From assembly GCF_023703325.1 (NCBI RefSeq), contig NZ_JAMQGM010000008.1, forward strand, positions 1 to 64,000: a DNA stretch of 64,000 bases. The letters are read 5' to 3'. This DNA is from Streptomyces meridianus. Its GTDB lineage: Bacteria > Actinomycetota > Actinomycetes > Streptomycetales > Streptomycetaceae. Of this stretch, positions 45,495-53,588 are shown one piece after another; within the stretch, counting starts at the first letter, position 1; each line of letters starts with the position of its first letter. The translations under genes were made by a program, and so were the position numbers. A model generated the notes under the pieces. It was not told where the DNA came from. It did no database searches and saw only the letters and a list, made by a program, of their open reading frames with translations.

Positions 45495-46772
45495 TCAGGC
45501 GGCTGCCGATGCCCGCTGTCCGTGCACGGCCGTCCGCCACAGACCCCGGCAGGCGAGGAGCGTTGCGGCGACGAGCAGGCCGTTGCGCACCGCGATGAGG
45601 GTGATGCCGAGGGCGTCACTGGCGACGACGTGCGCGAACCAGACCGGGAACTCCAGGAGCGTGACCCCGGTCGCGACCACGACGAGCAGGGCGGGAAGGC
45701 GCTGGCAGGTGCTGCGCGTCGTCATGCACACTGCGGCGATCCCGATCAGCCACGCCATGTACTGCGGGCTGATCACCCGGCTCGTGACGGTGAAGAGCAG
45801 TACGGCCGTGAACGCCGCGTCGGCGACCGTCGCGGACGTCCAGGTGCGGGCCCGCAGCCGCCACAGCAGTATCCAGCCCAGGGCCAGGCACGTCAGCACG
45901 AGCGCGATCCGGCTCACCACGGAGACGTACGGGCCGAGGAACTCCACCGAGCCGTAGTTCAGCAGGACCTGGCCGTCCCAGCCGGTGTGGCGGGCGACGT
46001 GGAAGACCAGCGAGCCGAGTGACTCGACCTCCGTACCGCGGTCGCGCTGGAAGGTCAGGAAGGCGAGGGCGCCGGGCATCGTCACGGCGAAGGCAGCCGT
46101 GGCGAGGAGGGCTGCGGCCGTCGCCGCGGCCCACGCCCGCCGGGTGGGGCGGCCCGGCGCGAATCCGGCCAGCAGCAGGGCGGGCCACACCTTGAGCAGG
46201 GCGCCGACGGCGGTGAGCGCGCCCGCAGTTGCCGGATGCCGGGCGGCCGTCAGCAGCGCGGCGACGGCGACCGCGGTCACCATCAGGTCGTAACGGGCGT
46301 ACGCGGTGGGGCCGAGGAGCGCCACCCCGGCAATCCACACCCAGGCCCCGGAGAGCCGGCGCCCGGGCCGACGGCCCACGGTGATCAGCAGCACCAGGAC
46401 CACCGCGTCCGCCGCGAACGCGAGCAGGAAGAACGCGGAGGCGTAGTCGAGGAACGGCAGCAGGGCCGGGGACAGCACCGCGAGCGCGGCCAGCGGCGGG
46501 TACTGCCAGGACACGTCGTCGAGGGGGAAGGCACCCGTGAGCAGGACGCCGTACCAGCGCTGGTAGATCACCGAGATGTCGCTGGTCACGTCCGGGCCGG
46601 GCAGCGTCACCAGCTTGAAGACCAGCAGCAGGAGCAGGGAGCGGGTCACCGCCCAGACCACGATCGCGGTCCGGGGGCCGGGCGGCGCGGAAGCCGATCC
46701 TCGCGGTTCGGGGCGACGCCCCTCGCCGGCCCGGTCGCGGATGTCCGTGCCTGCCATGTCGTCCTCGTTCAC
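45495..46772 (-). CDS. polyprenyl-sugar dependent glycosyltransferase, GT87-like membrane protein
   Basis: About 425 aa with 10 or more membrane helices (for example TAIVVWAVTRSLLLLLVFKL and ALLTAVGALLKVWPALLLAG regions). An early DVSWQYPPLAALAVL loop has the acidic/aromatic residues typical of GT-C mannosyltransferases. A mycobacterial relative in the same block, Rv2181, adds alpha-1,2-mannose to lipoglycans; a similar role here is inferred. GTG 46772 (VNEDDMAGTD) has GGGGGCGAT upstream; ATG 46757 is possible. It is divergent from the PimB'-like gene. Confidence 0.78.
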   Translation of the reverse strand: MNEDDMAGTDIRDRAGEGRRPEPRGSASAPPGPRTAIVVWAVTRSLLLLLVFKLVTLPGPDVTSDISVIYQRWYGVLLTGAFPLDDVSWQYPPLAALAVLSPALLPFLDYASAFFLLAFAADAVVLVLLITVGRRPGRRLSGAWVWIAGVALLGPTAYARYDLMVTAVAVAALLTAARHPATAGALTAVGALLKVWPALLLAGFAPGRPTRRAWAAATAAALLATAAFAVTMPGALAFLTFQRDRGTEVESLGSLVFHVARHTGWDGQVLLNYGSVEFLGPYVSVVSRIALVLTCLALGWILLWRLRARTWTSATVADAAFTAVLLFTVTSRVISPQYMAWLIGIAAVCMTTRSTCQRLPALLVVVATGVTLLEFPVWFAHVVASDALGITLIAVRNGLLVAATLLACRGLWRTAVHGQRASAAA

Positions 46773-46831
46773 ATCGCCCCCGGTGGTCCCCAGCATTCTG
46801 CACGACACGGGGAGGGGTACTGTCGGCGGCG

Positions 46832-47968
46832 ATGGACAAGACCCTGATCGTCACCAACGACTTCCCGCCCCGGCCCGGCGGCATCCAGGCGTTCCTGCAC
46901 TCCATGGCCCTGCGTCTGGATCCGGCCGAGGTGGTGGTCTACGCCTCCACCTGGAACGGCGGGCAGGACGGCGAAGTCGCCGCCTTCGACGCCGAGCAGC
47001 CCTTCCCCGTCGTCCGTGACCGGACGACGATGCTGCTGCCCACCCCGCGGGTCGCCCGCCGCGCCGCCGGCCTGCTGCGCGAACACGGCTGCACGTCCGT
47101 CTGGTTCGGTGCCGCGGCGCCGCTGGGCCTGATGGCGCCGACGCTGCGGAAGGCCGGGGCACGCCGCCTGGTGGCCACGACGCACGGACACGAGGCGGGC
47201 TGGGCCCAGCTCCCCGGGGCCCGGCAGCTGCTCCGGCGGATCGGGGAGGGCACCGACACCATCACCTACCTCGGCGAGTACACGCGCTCGCGGATCGCCA
47301 CCGCCCTCACCCCGCGGACCGCGGAACGGATGGTCCAACTCCCGCCCGGTGTCGACGAGAAGACGTTCCACCCGGAGTCGGGGGGTGACGAGGTCAGGGC
47401 GCGCCTGGGGCTGTCCGACCGTCCTGTCGTGGTGTGCGTCTCGCGGCTCGTCGCGCGCAAGGGCCAGGACACGCTGATCCGTGCGATGCCGCGGATCCTG
47501 GCGGCCGAACCCGGGACCGTCCTGCTCGTCGTCGGTGGCGGGCCCCACCGCCGGGAGCTGGAGAAGCTGGCCGCTCAGCTGGGGGTGGCCGACTCCGTGC
47601 GCTTCACCGGAGCCGTTCCCTGGGAGGAACTGCCCGCCCACTACGGTGCGGGCGACGTGTTCGCCATGCCGTGCCGGACCCGCCGGGGCGGGCTTGACGT
47701 CGAGGGGCTGGGCATCGTCTACCTGGAGGCGTCCGCCACCGGTCTGCCCGTCGTGGCGGGAGATTCCGGCGGCGCCCCGGACGCGGTGCTCGACGGCGAG
47801 ACGGGCTGGGTGGTGCCCGGCGGGTCGGCCCAGGACGCGGCCGAACGCATTGTCACGCTGCTCGGTGACCCGGCACTGCGGAGGCGGATGGGCGAGCGTG
47901 GCCGGGCGTGGGTGGAGGACCGCTGGCGCTGGGACCTGATCGCGGAACGTCTGCGCGAACTCCTCTGA
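46832..47968 (+). CDS. pimB: GT4 mannosyltransferase, PimB'-like
   Basis: A 378-aa GT-B glycosyltransferase. The N-terminal motif TLIVTNDFPPRPGGIQAFLH and the donor-site string VVCVSRLVARKGQDTLIRAM match GT4 mannosyltransferases; EGLGIVYLEASATGLPVVAG is the E-x7-E region. Orthologous position (next to the FadD15-like ligase) and similarity point to PimB' (Rv2188c), which adds the second mannose to phosphatidylinositol mannoside. ATG 46832. It ends before a 23-bp hairpin. Confidence 0.85.
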   Translation: MDKTLIVTNDFPPRPGGIQAFLHSMALRLDPAEVVVYASTWNGGQDGEVAAFDAEQPFPVVRDRTTMLLPTPRVARRAAGLLREHGCTSVWFGAAAPLGLMAPTLRKAGARRLVATTHGHEAGWAQLPGARQLLRRIGEGTDTITYLGEYTRSRIATALTPRTAERMVQLPPGVDEKTFHPESGGDEVRARLGLSDRPVVVCVSRLVARKGQDTLIRAMPRILAAEPGTVLLVVGGGPHRRELEKLAAQLGVADSVRFTGAVPWEELPAHYGAGDVFAMPCRTRRGGLDVEGLGIVYLEASATGLPVVAGDSGGAPDAVLDGETGWVVPGGSAQDAAERIVTLLGDPALRRRMGERGRAWVEDRWRWDLIAERLRELL

Positions 47969-48056
47969 CCGTTCCTGATCAGTGAGCAGGGGTGAGTCCT
48001 GGACTCGGGCCTGGTCAACCGGCGCATCCCGAACCCCTACCGGGGGCACGGGAACA

Positions 48057-48106
48057 CGGCTGAGGGGCCGTACCGGGAGGGTGCTCCCGGTACGGCCCCT
48101 CAGCCG
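48057..48106. terminator. bidirectional terminator between pimB and fadD
   Basis: A perfect 23-bp stem (48057-48079 with 48084-48106) and a GGTG loop, between convergent genes. Confidence 0.9.
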
Positions 48107-48120
48107 GGCCAGGGGTGCGG

Positions 48121-49932
48121 TCAGGCGCTGTAGATGGCCTCGATCTCGTCCGCGAACTCCTTGGTCACGACGCCCCGCTTCAGCTTCAGCGAGGGGGTGA
48201 TGTGCCCGGCCTCCTCGGTGAACTGGGTCGGCAGGATACGGAACTTGCGCACCGACTCGGCCTTGGAGACCGCAGCGTTGCCCTCGTCCACCGCCTGCTG
48301 GATCGCGGCCAGCAGATCGGGGTCGGTGCGCAGTTCGGCGACCGTCGCACCGGCCGGCTTGCCGTGGTCCTCGGCCCAGCGGGGCAGGAACTCCTCGTCG
48401 AGCGTGATCAGCGCGCCGATGAACGGACGGGCGTCGCCGACCACCATGCACTCGGCGACCAGGGCGTGGGCCCGGATCCGGTCCTCGATCACTGCGGGGG
48501 CGACGTTCTTGCCGCCGGCGGTGACGATGATCTCCTTCTTGCGGCCGGTGATCGCGAGGTAGCCGTCCTCGTCGAGCGTGCCGATGTCACCGGTGTGGAA
48601 CCAGCCGTCGGACAGCGCGTCGGCGGTGGCGGTCTCGTTGTTCCAGTAGCCGGTGAAGATGTGCTCGCCGTGGAGCAGGACCTCGCCGTCGTCGGCGATG
48701 CGCACCACGGAACCCGGCAGGGGCTGGCCCACCGTGCCGATCTTCTGGCGGTCCCACGGGTTGAACGCGGTCGCGGCGCAGGACTCGGTGAGGCCGTAGC
48801 CCTCGAGGACGCTGAAGCCGATGCCGCGGTAGAAGTGGCCGAGCCGCTCGCCGAGGGCCGCGCCGCCGGAGATGGCGTGGGTGGCCCGCCCGCCCAGGAC
48901 GGCCCGCAGCTTGCTGTACACGAGCCGGTCGAAGACCCGGTGTTTGAACCGCAGGCCGATCGACGGTCCGGCGGGGTTGTCGAGGGCGCGGCTGTACGCG
49001 ATCGCGGTGTCCGCGGCCTTGTCGAAGATCTTGCCCTTGCCCTCGGCCTGGGCCTTGGCCCGCGCCGAGTTGTAGACCTTCTCGAAGACGCGGGGCACGC
49101 CGAGGATCATGGTGGGCCGGAAGGCGGCGAGCTCGTCGGTGAGGTTCTTGATGTCGGCGACGTGCCCGAGCTTGATCGGGGCGAGGACGGACGCGACCTC
49201 CACCAGACGCCCGAAGACGTGCGCGACGGGAAGGAAAAGCAGCACGGACGAATCCCCCACCTGGAACAGCGGGCCCATGCGCTCGACCACGTTGCCGCAT
49301 TCGGCGAAGAAGTTCCGATGCGTCAGGACGCAGCCCTTGGGGCGACCGGTGGTGCCGGAGGTGTACACGATGGTGGCGGGGGAATCGGCCTTGGCATGAG
49401 CACTGCGCCGGTCGACCTCGGCCTCGGACACGTCCGAGCCGTCGTGACGCAGCTGCTCGACGGCGCCCCGGCCGGCCGGTCCGCCCTCGATCCGCCACAC
49501 GTGCTTGAGGTGCGGCAGCCCGTGCCGGACGGATTCCACCGCGAACTCGTGAGCGTCGGTCTCCACGAAGCACGCGACCGCGCCGGCGTCGCCGAGGATC
49601 CAGGCGATCTGCTCCGGCGAGCTGGTCTCGTACACGGGGACGGTCACCGCACCGGCGCTCCACACCGCGAAGTCGAAGAGCGTCCACTCGTACCGGGTGC
49701 GCGACAGCAGGCCGACCCGGTCGCCGGGCTGCACGCCGGCGGCGATCAGGCCCTTCGCGGCCTCGCGTACCTCGGTGAGGAAGGCGGCCGCAGTCACGTC
49801 CTCCCAACGCCCGTTCCGTTTGCGTCCGATGACCGCGACGTCGGGATGCTGGGCGGCATTGCGCCGGATGAGGTCCGTCAGATTGCCGTCGGCGGGAACC
49901 TCGTACAGGGCCGGAAGGCTGAACTCGCGCAA
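48121..49932 (-). CDS. long-chain fatty acid--CoA ligase (FadD15-like)
   Basis: A 603-aa AMP-forming ligase activating fatty acids as acyl-CoA. The phosphate-binding motif is TIVYTSGTTGRPKGCVLTH. Others are YGLTESCAATAF, the hinge GWFHTGDIGTLDEDGYL and GRKKEIIVTAGGKNVAP. The start appears to be TTG 49932, supported by GAGGAG 9 nt upstream and the family-like LREFSLPALYEVP. The window neighbours (glycosyltransferases, acyltransferase) suggest use in lipid or PIM synthesis. A palindrome lies about 100 bp upstream. Confidence 0.92.
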   Translation of the reverse strand: MREFSLPALYEVPADGNLTDLIRRNAAQHPDVAVIGRKRNGRWEDVTAAAFLTEVREAAKGLIAAGVQPGDRVGLLSRTRYEWTLFDFAVWSAGAVTVPVYETSSPEQIAWILGDAGAVACFVETDAHEFAVESVRHGLPHLKHVWRIEGGPAGRGAVEQLRHDGSDVSEAEVDRRSAHAKADSPATIVYTSGTTGRPKGCVLTHRNFFAECGNVVERMGPLFQVGDSSVLLFLPVAHVFGRLVEVASVLAPIKLGHVADIKNLTDELAAFRPTMILGVPRVFEKVYNSARAKAQAEGKGKIFDKAADTAIAYSRALDNPAGPSIGLRFKHRVFDRLVYSKLRAVLGGRATHAISGGAALGERLGHFYRGIGFSVLEGYGLTESCAATAFNPWDRQKIGTVGQPLPGSVVRIADDGEVLLHGEHIFTGYWNNETATADALSDGWFHTGDIGTLDEDGYLAITGRKKEIIVTAGGKNVAPAVIEDRIRAHALVAECMVVGDARPFIGALITLDEEFLPRWAEDHGKPAGATVAELRTDPDLLAAIQQAVDEGNAAVSKAESVRKFRILPTQFTEEAGHITPSLKLKRGVVTKEFADEIEAIYSA

Positions 49933-50029
49933 AACTGCTGCTCCTCGTCGGACGCCGGCGGCGTTACGGTGCTCCGGCGTGCTGGGCCGGCTGTCAGTCC
50001 ATGATCATGCAAGGGACGCCACCGGACGT

Positions 50030-50041
50030 TACCCGCGGGTA
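50030..50041. promoter_or_regulatory. 12-bp palindrome upstream of the acyl-CoA ligase
   Basis: TACCCGCGGGTA is a perfect palindrome in the divergent region between the ligase and phosphoesterase genes. It looks like an operator for a dimeric, perhaps TetR-type, repressor; the factor is unknown. Confidence 0.4.
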
Positions 50042-50179
50042 GAAGGTTCCCGATAGTGGTGCAGGGCAGTTGTTCGATGCGTCACATGTCCGGGGGTGCA
50101 CAGCGAAGACTAGTCCACCCGGGTGTCGACCCCCAAGTAAGCGCAGGTGGGCGCCGTTCCCGTAGCGGCCCCGGCGGCG

Positions 50180-50185
50180 TAGGGT
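50180..50185 (+). promoter_or_regulatory. -10 box for a leaderless phosphoesterase mRNA
   Basis: TAGGGT lies 6 nt before the ATG at 50192, so the expected transcript would begin at the start codon. No ribosome site is present. Confidence 0.5.
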
Positions 50186-50191
50186 CGGCGC

Positions 50192-50953
50192 ATGCGAGTC
50201 CATGTGGTCAGCGACGTGCACGGCAACAGCGAGGACCTCGCGCGGGCGGGCAACGGGGCCGACGCACTGCTGTGCCTCGGCGACCTCGTCCTGTTCCTCG
50301 ATTACGCCGACCATTCGCGCGGCATCTTCCCCGACCTCTTCGGGCGGGAGAACGCCGACCGCATCGTGGAACTCCGCACCGCCCGCCGCTTCGCCGAGGC
50401 GCGTGAGTTCGCCGCCCGGCTCTGGGCGGGAGTCGACCGCGGCAGCGCCATCGAGGCCGCCGTGCGCAAGCAGTACGCCCAGATGTTCGCCGCGTTCCCG
50501 GACCGCACGTACGCCACCTACGGAAACGTCGACATGCCCCAGTTGTGGGCGGAATACGCCCGCCCCGGCACCCGCGTCCTGGACGGCGAGCGGGTGGAGC
50601 TCGGCGGCCTGGTGTTCGGGTTCGTCGGCGGGGGACTGCGCACCCCGATGCGCACCCCCTACGAGATCGACGACGAAACGTACGCCGCCAAGGTCGAGGC
50701 GCTCGGTGAGGTCGACGTCCTCTGCTCGCACATACCGCCCGAGGTGCCGGAGCTCTGCTACGACACCGTGGCCCGCCGGTTCGAACGCGGCAGCTCCGCA
50801 CTGCTCGGCGCGATCCGCCGCACCCGCCCGCGCTACGCCCTGTTCGGACATGTCCACCAACCCCTGGCCCAGCGGATGCGGATCGGCGTCACCGAGTGCG
50901 TGAACGTCGGTCACTTCGCGTCCTCGGGCGCGCCCTGGGCCCTGGAGTGGTGA
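50192..50953 (+). CDS. calcineurin-like metallophosphoesterase
   Basis: A 253-aa protein beginning MRVHVVSDVHGNSEDLA, the first metal-binding block (DxH). Further blocks are CLGDLVLF (GD), TYGNVDMP (GNxD), CSHIPPEVPE and FGHVHQPLAQR (GHxH). All five metallophosphoesterase motifs are present. Substrate unknown; possibilities include cyclic nucleotides or phospholipid-linked phosphates. Divergent from the acyl-CoA ligase and possibly leaderless. Confidence 0.88.
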   Translation: MRVHVVSDVHGNSEDLARAGNGADALLCLGDLVLFLDYADHSRGIFPDLFGRENADRIVELRTARRFAEAREFAARLWAGVDRGSAIEAAVRKQYAQMFAAFPDRTYATYGNVDMPQLWAEYARPGTRVLDGERVELGGLVFGFVGGGLRTPMRTPYEIDDETYAAKVEALGEVDVLCSHIPPEVPELCYDTVARRFERGSSALLGAIRRTRPRYALFGHVHQPLAQRMRIGVTECVNVGHFASSGAPWALEW

Positions 50954-51086
50954 CACACGGTCCGGCGGCCCGGGCGCTCATCTGCGCACGATAGCCTTCA
51001 GCAGCAGGCAGTCCAGGCAGCGGCCGGACAGCGACCGGTCCGCGCAGTCCCGGGGGTGTCCCCGGAACCCAGGAGGATCCACGGCG

Positions 51087-51551
51087 ATGGCAGAACACAC
51101 CAGTTCGAGCATCACGATCGAGGCGTCACCGGCCGAGGTCATGGCCGTCATCGCCGACTTCGAGCGCTACCCCGAGTGGACCGGGGAGGTCAAGGAGACC
51201 GAGATCGTCGCCCGAAACGCCCAGGGCCGGGCCGAACAGGTGAGGCTGCTCCTCGATGCCGGCGCCATCCGGGACGACCACACCCTCGCCTACACCTGGA
51301 CCGGCGAGAACGAGGTCAGCTGGACCCTCGTCAAGTCCCAGATGCTCCGCGAGCTCGACGGTTCGTACGTCCTGGAGTCCCTCGCCGCGGGCGACCGCAC
51401 CGAGGTCACCTACCAGCTGACCGTGGACGTCAAGATCCCCATGCTCGGCATGATCAAGCGCAAGGCCGAGAAGGTCATCATCGACCGGGCACTTTCCGGG
51501 CTGAAGAAGCGGGTCGAGAGCGGCGCCGCCGGAGCGGGCGGCCAGGTCTGA
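51087..51551 (+). CDS. SRPBCC (START-like) domain protein
   Basis: A 154-aa single-domain protein (MAEHTSSSITIEASPAEVMA) of the polyketide cyclase/START-like fold. Strands IADFERYPEWTGEVKETEIV and AYTWTGENEVSWTL line a hydrophobic cavity. A close AGGAGG precedes ATG 51087. It corresponds to mycobacterial Rv2185c in the same block. The ArsA-like gene starts 15 bp after its stop, so the two are probably co-transcribed. Ligand unknown. Confidence 0.85.
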   Translation: MAEHTSSSITIEASPAEVMAVIADFERYPEWTGEVKETEIVARNAQGRAEQVRLLLDAGAIRDDHTLAYTWTGENEVSWTLVKSQMLRELDGSYVLESLAAGDRTEVTYQLTVDVKIPMLGMIKRKAEKVIIDRALSGLKKRVESGAAGAGGQV

Positions 51552-51565
51552 ACGCGGTCCGCGGT

Positions 51566-52918
51566 GTGCGCACGGTCCTCGTCACCGGCGGGGGAGGGGC
51601 CGGGCGTACCACGACCGCTGCGGTGACAGCGCTCGCACACTCCCGGCGCGGCCTGCGCACGCTGCTGCTCACCACCGACACCGACGGCCCGCTCGAGGCA
51701 CTCCTCGGCTGTCGGCCGTCCGGCCCCGGCGGACTGCCCGCCGCCCGCCGGGCGGGAACACGGGAACCCCGCAGTCCCTGGACGCCTCCCGTCGAAGCCG
51801 CCCCCGGACTCTGGGCCGCGCAACTCGACGCGGGCGCGTGCTTCCGCGACGGTTTCCTCGCCCTCCAGGAGAGCTGCCGTTCCGCCCTCGACCTGCTCGG
51901 CTCGACCCCTCTCGCCCACGACGAACTGACCGAACTGCCCGGATCGCGGGCGCTCGCCGTCCTCCGGGCCCTGCGCCTGCTGCACACGGCGCCGGACACT
52001 CCCCTCCAGGACGCGTGCCCGTCGGCCCCGCCGTGGGACCTCGTCGTGGTCGACATGCCGCCGACGCCGGAGACGATCGCGCTGCTGGCCCTGCCCGAAC
52101 AGCTGCGGCGCTACCTGCGGCGGCTGCTGCCCGCCGAACGACAGGCCGCCCGGGCGCTGCGCCCCCTGCTCGCGCAGCTCGTCGGAGTGGCCATGCCCGC
52201 CGAGTCGCTGTACGGAACCGCCGCGCGCATCGAGACCGAACTGGCCGCCGCCCAGGCAGCGGTGGAGGCAGTCGGCACCACCGTGCGGCTCGTCGTCGAC
52301 CCCGGCCCGAGCGCGGACCTTGCGGTGCGCAGTGCGCGGGCCGGTCTGGCGCTCCACGGCCACCGGCTCGACGCGGTCGTCGCGAACCGGCTGTTGCCCG
52401 CTGACTCGCCGGATCCCTGGCTCGCCGCTCTGTCCGGACAGCAACGGGCCGCGCTCGGGGAACACCGGCGCGCGGCGCGGGACGGCGGCTTCGCCCTGCA
52501 CGAACTGCCGCACCTCGGGCGTGACCCGCGCGGCCGGGACGACCTCGCCGAGCTGGCCTGCCGGGCGGTCCTCCCCGTCCACCCGGAGGGGCCCCGCGGA
52601 CCCCGCGAGGACGGCCGCGCGGGCCCGGCGGACCGGCAGGTGGAGGACCGGCTAGCACAGGACGGCGTCCTGGTGTGGCGTCTGCCCCTGCCCGGAGCGG
52701 ACCGGAACGGTCTCGGACTGGTGCGGCACGGCGACGAACTCGTGGTCACCACCGGCCCCTTCCGGCGCGTCCTGCCGTTGCCGTCCGCCCTGCGCCGCTG
52801 CACGGTCTCCGGTGCCGGCCTGCACGCCGAGGTCCTGGAGGTCAGGTTCACCCCCGACACCGCCCTGTGGCCCGGCGGGCCGCCCGGGGAGGAGCGGTCC
52901 GCCGGGCCGCAGGAGTGA
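51566..52918 (+). CDS. ArsA/MinD-like protein with degenerate P-loop
   Basis: A 450-aa protein of the ArsA/Get3 type. The N-terminal VRTVLVTGGGGAGRTTTAA replaces both Walker A lysines of GKGGVGKT (G9 and R14 here). A switch-like DLVVVDMPPTPETI is retained. The middle is a helical ArsA-like region and the C-terminus is a beta-rich domain (GLVRHGDELVVTTGPF and later). ATP turnover is doubtful, though arginine may substitute for binding. GTG 51566 is the first standard start. It lies between the SRPBCC and DUF5304 genes, as in mycobacteria (Rv2184c). Confidence 0.8.
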   Translation: MRTVLVTGGGGAGRTTTAAVTALAHSRRGLRTLLLTTDTDGPLEALLGCRPSGPGGLPAARRAGTREPRSPWTPPVEAAPGLWAAQLDAGACFRDGFLALQESCRSALDLLGSTPLAHDELTELPGSRALAVLRALRLLHTAPDTPLQDACPSAPPWDLVVVDMPPTPETIALLALPEQLRRYLRRLLPAERQAARALRPLLAQLVGVAMPAESLYGTAARIETELAAAQAAVEAVGTTVRLVVDPGPSADLAVRSARAGLALHGHRLDAVVANRLLPADSPDPWLAALSGQQRAALGEHRRAARDGGFALHELPHLGRDPRGRDDLAELACRAVLPVHPEGPRGPREDGRAGPADRQVEDRLAQDGVLVWRLPLPGADRNGLGLVRHGDELVVTTGPFRRVLPLPSALRRCTVSGAGLHAEVLEVRFTPDTALWPGGPPGEERSAGPQE

Positions 52919-53025
52919 CGGGGGCCGCCCGCCCGGGGCGGACCGGAGAACCACCGACATGCCCCGGCGCAGGTGCGCATCCAAGGTACGGTCGAGACAT
53001 CGTCCCGTACTCCCAGGAGCCCGCC

Positions 53026-53472
53026 ATGAGCGATGCCACCGAGCGCCCGGAAGCCGACCGCAACCGGGCGGACGCCGATGCCTGGGCGCAGGCATGCGCG
53101 GAGGATCTCGCCGCCGAGAAGCAGCGCCGACGCCGCCGCGAAGGTGCGGAACCCGGCAGCCCGGCCGAGGAACTGCGCCGGCTGGCGGACGCCGTCGCCG
53201 ACCGGATCGGCGCTCTGCGGACCCCGTACGGCATGGCCGCGCAGGAGGCCGTGCAGCAACTGGTCACCCAGGCCAGGGCGGCCGTCGAACCGGTCGTGGA
53301 ACGCAACCCGGAGGTCTTCGGGCACCTGGCCGCCGCGGGTTCCGAACTGCTCGCCGCCTACCGCGCCGCCGTCGAGGGCCAGGAGCGCCGCTGGACGCGC
53401 GGCACGCCTGCCGACGGCACCGACCGCGGCGACGACGGCCCCCCGGGCACCGAGCGGATCGATCTCGACTGA
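53026..53472 (+). CDS. DUF5304 family protein
   Basis: A 148-aa, highly charged, helical protein. A basic RRRRRREG stretch is followed by AEELRRLADAVADRIGALRT and a helix ending LLAAYRAAVEGQERRW, then an acidic C-terminal tail. It matches the streptomycete DUF5304 family, comparable to Rv2183c. ATG 53026 follows CCAGGAGCCCGCC. It is third in the SRPBCC/ArsA-like/DUF5304 set, 107 bp after the ArsA-like gene. No function known. Confidence 0.8.
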   Translation: MSDATERPEADRNRADADAWAQACAEDLAAEKQRRRRREGAEPGSPAEELRRLADAVADRIGALRTPYGMAAQEAVQQLVTQARAAVEPVVERNPEVFGHLAAAGSELLAAYRAAVEGQERRWTRGTPADGTDRGDDGPPGTERIDLD

Positions 53473-53588
53473 CGGGCCCCGGCGATACCCGGGAGCCCGG
53501 CCGCCGGACGGCTGCCTGGTTGACGGCGCCCCGTACCTCCTCCGGTACGGTTGGCCACGGCGGGGTTCGACCGAAAACTGAGGGACAC

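Noticed and set aside
48115..50004. A 629-codon plus-strand frame opposite the acyl-CoA ligase
   Set aside because: No start signal or domain; the minus-strand gene has all ligase motifs.
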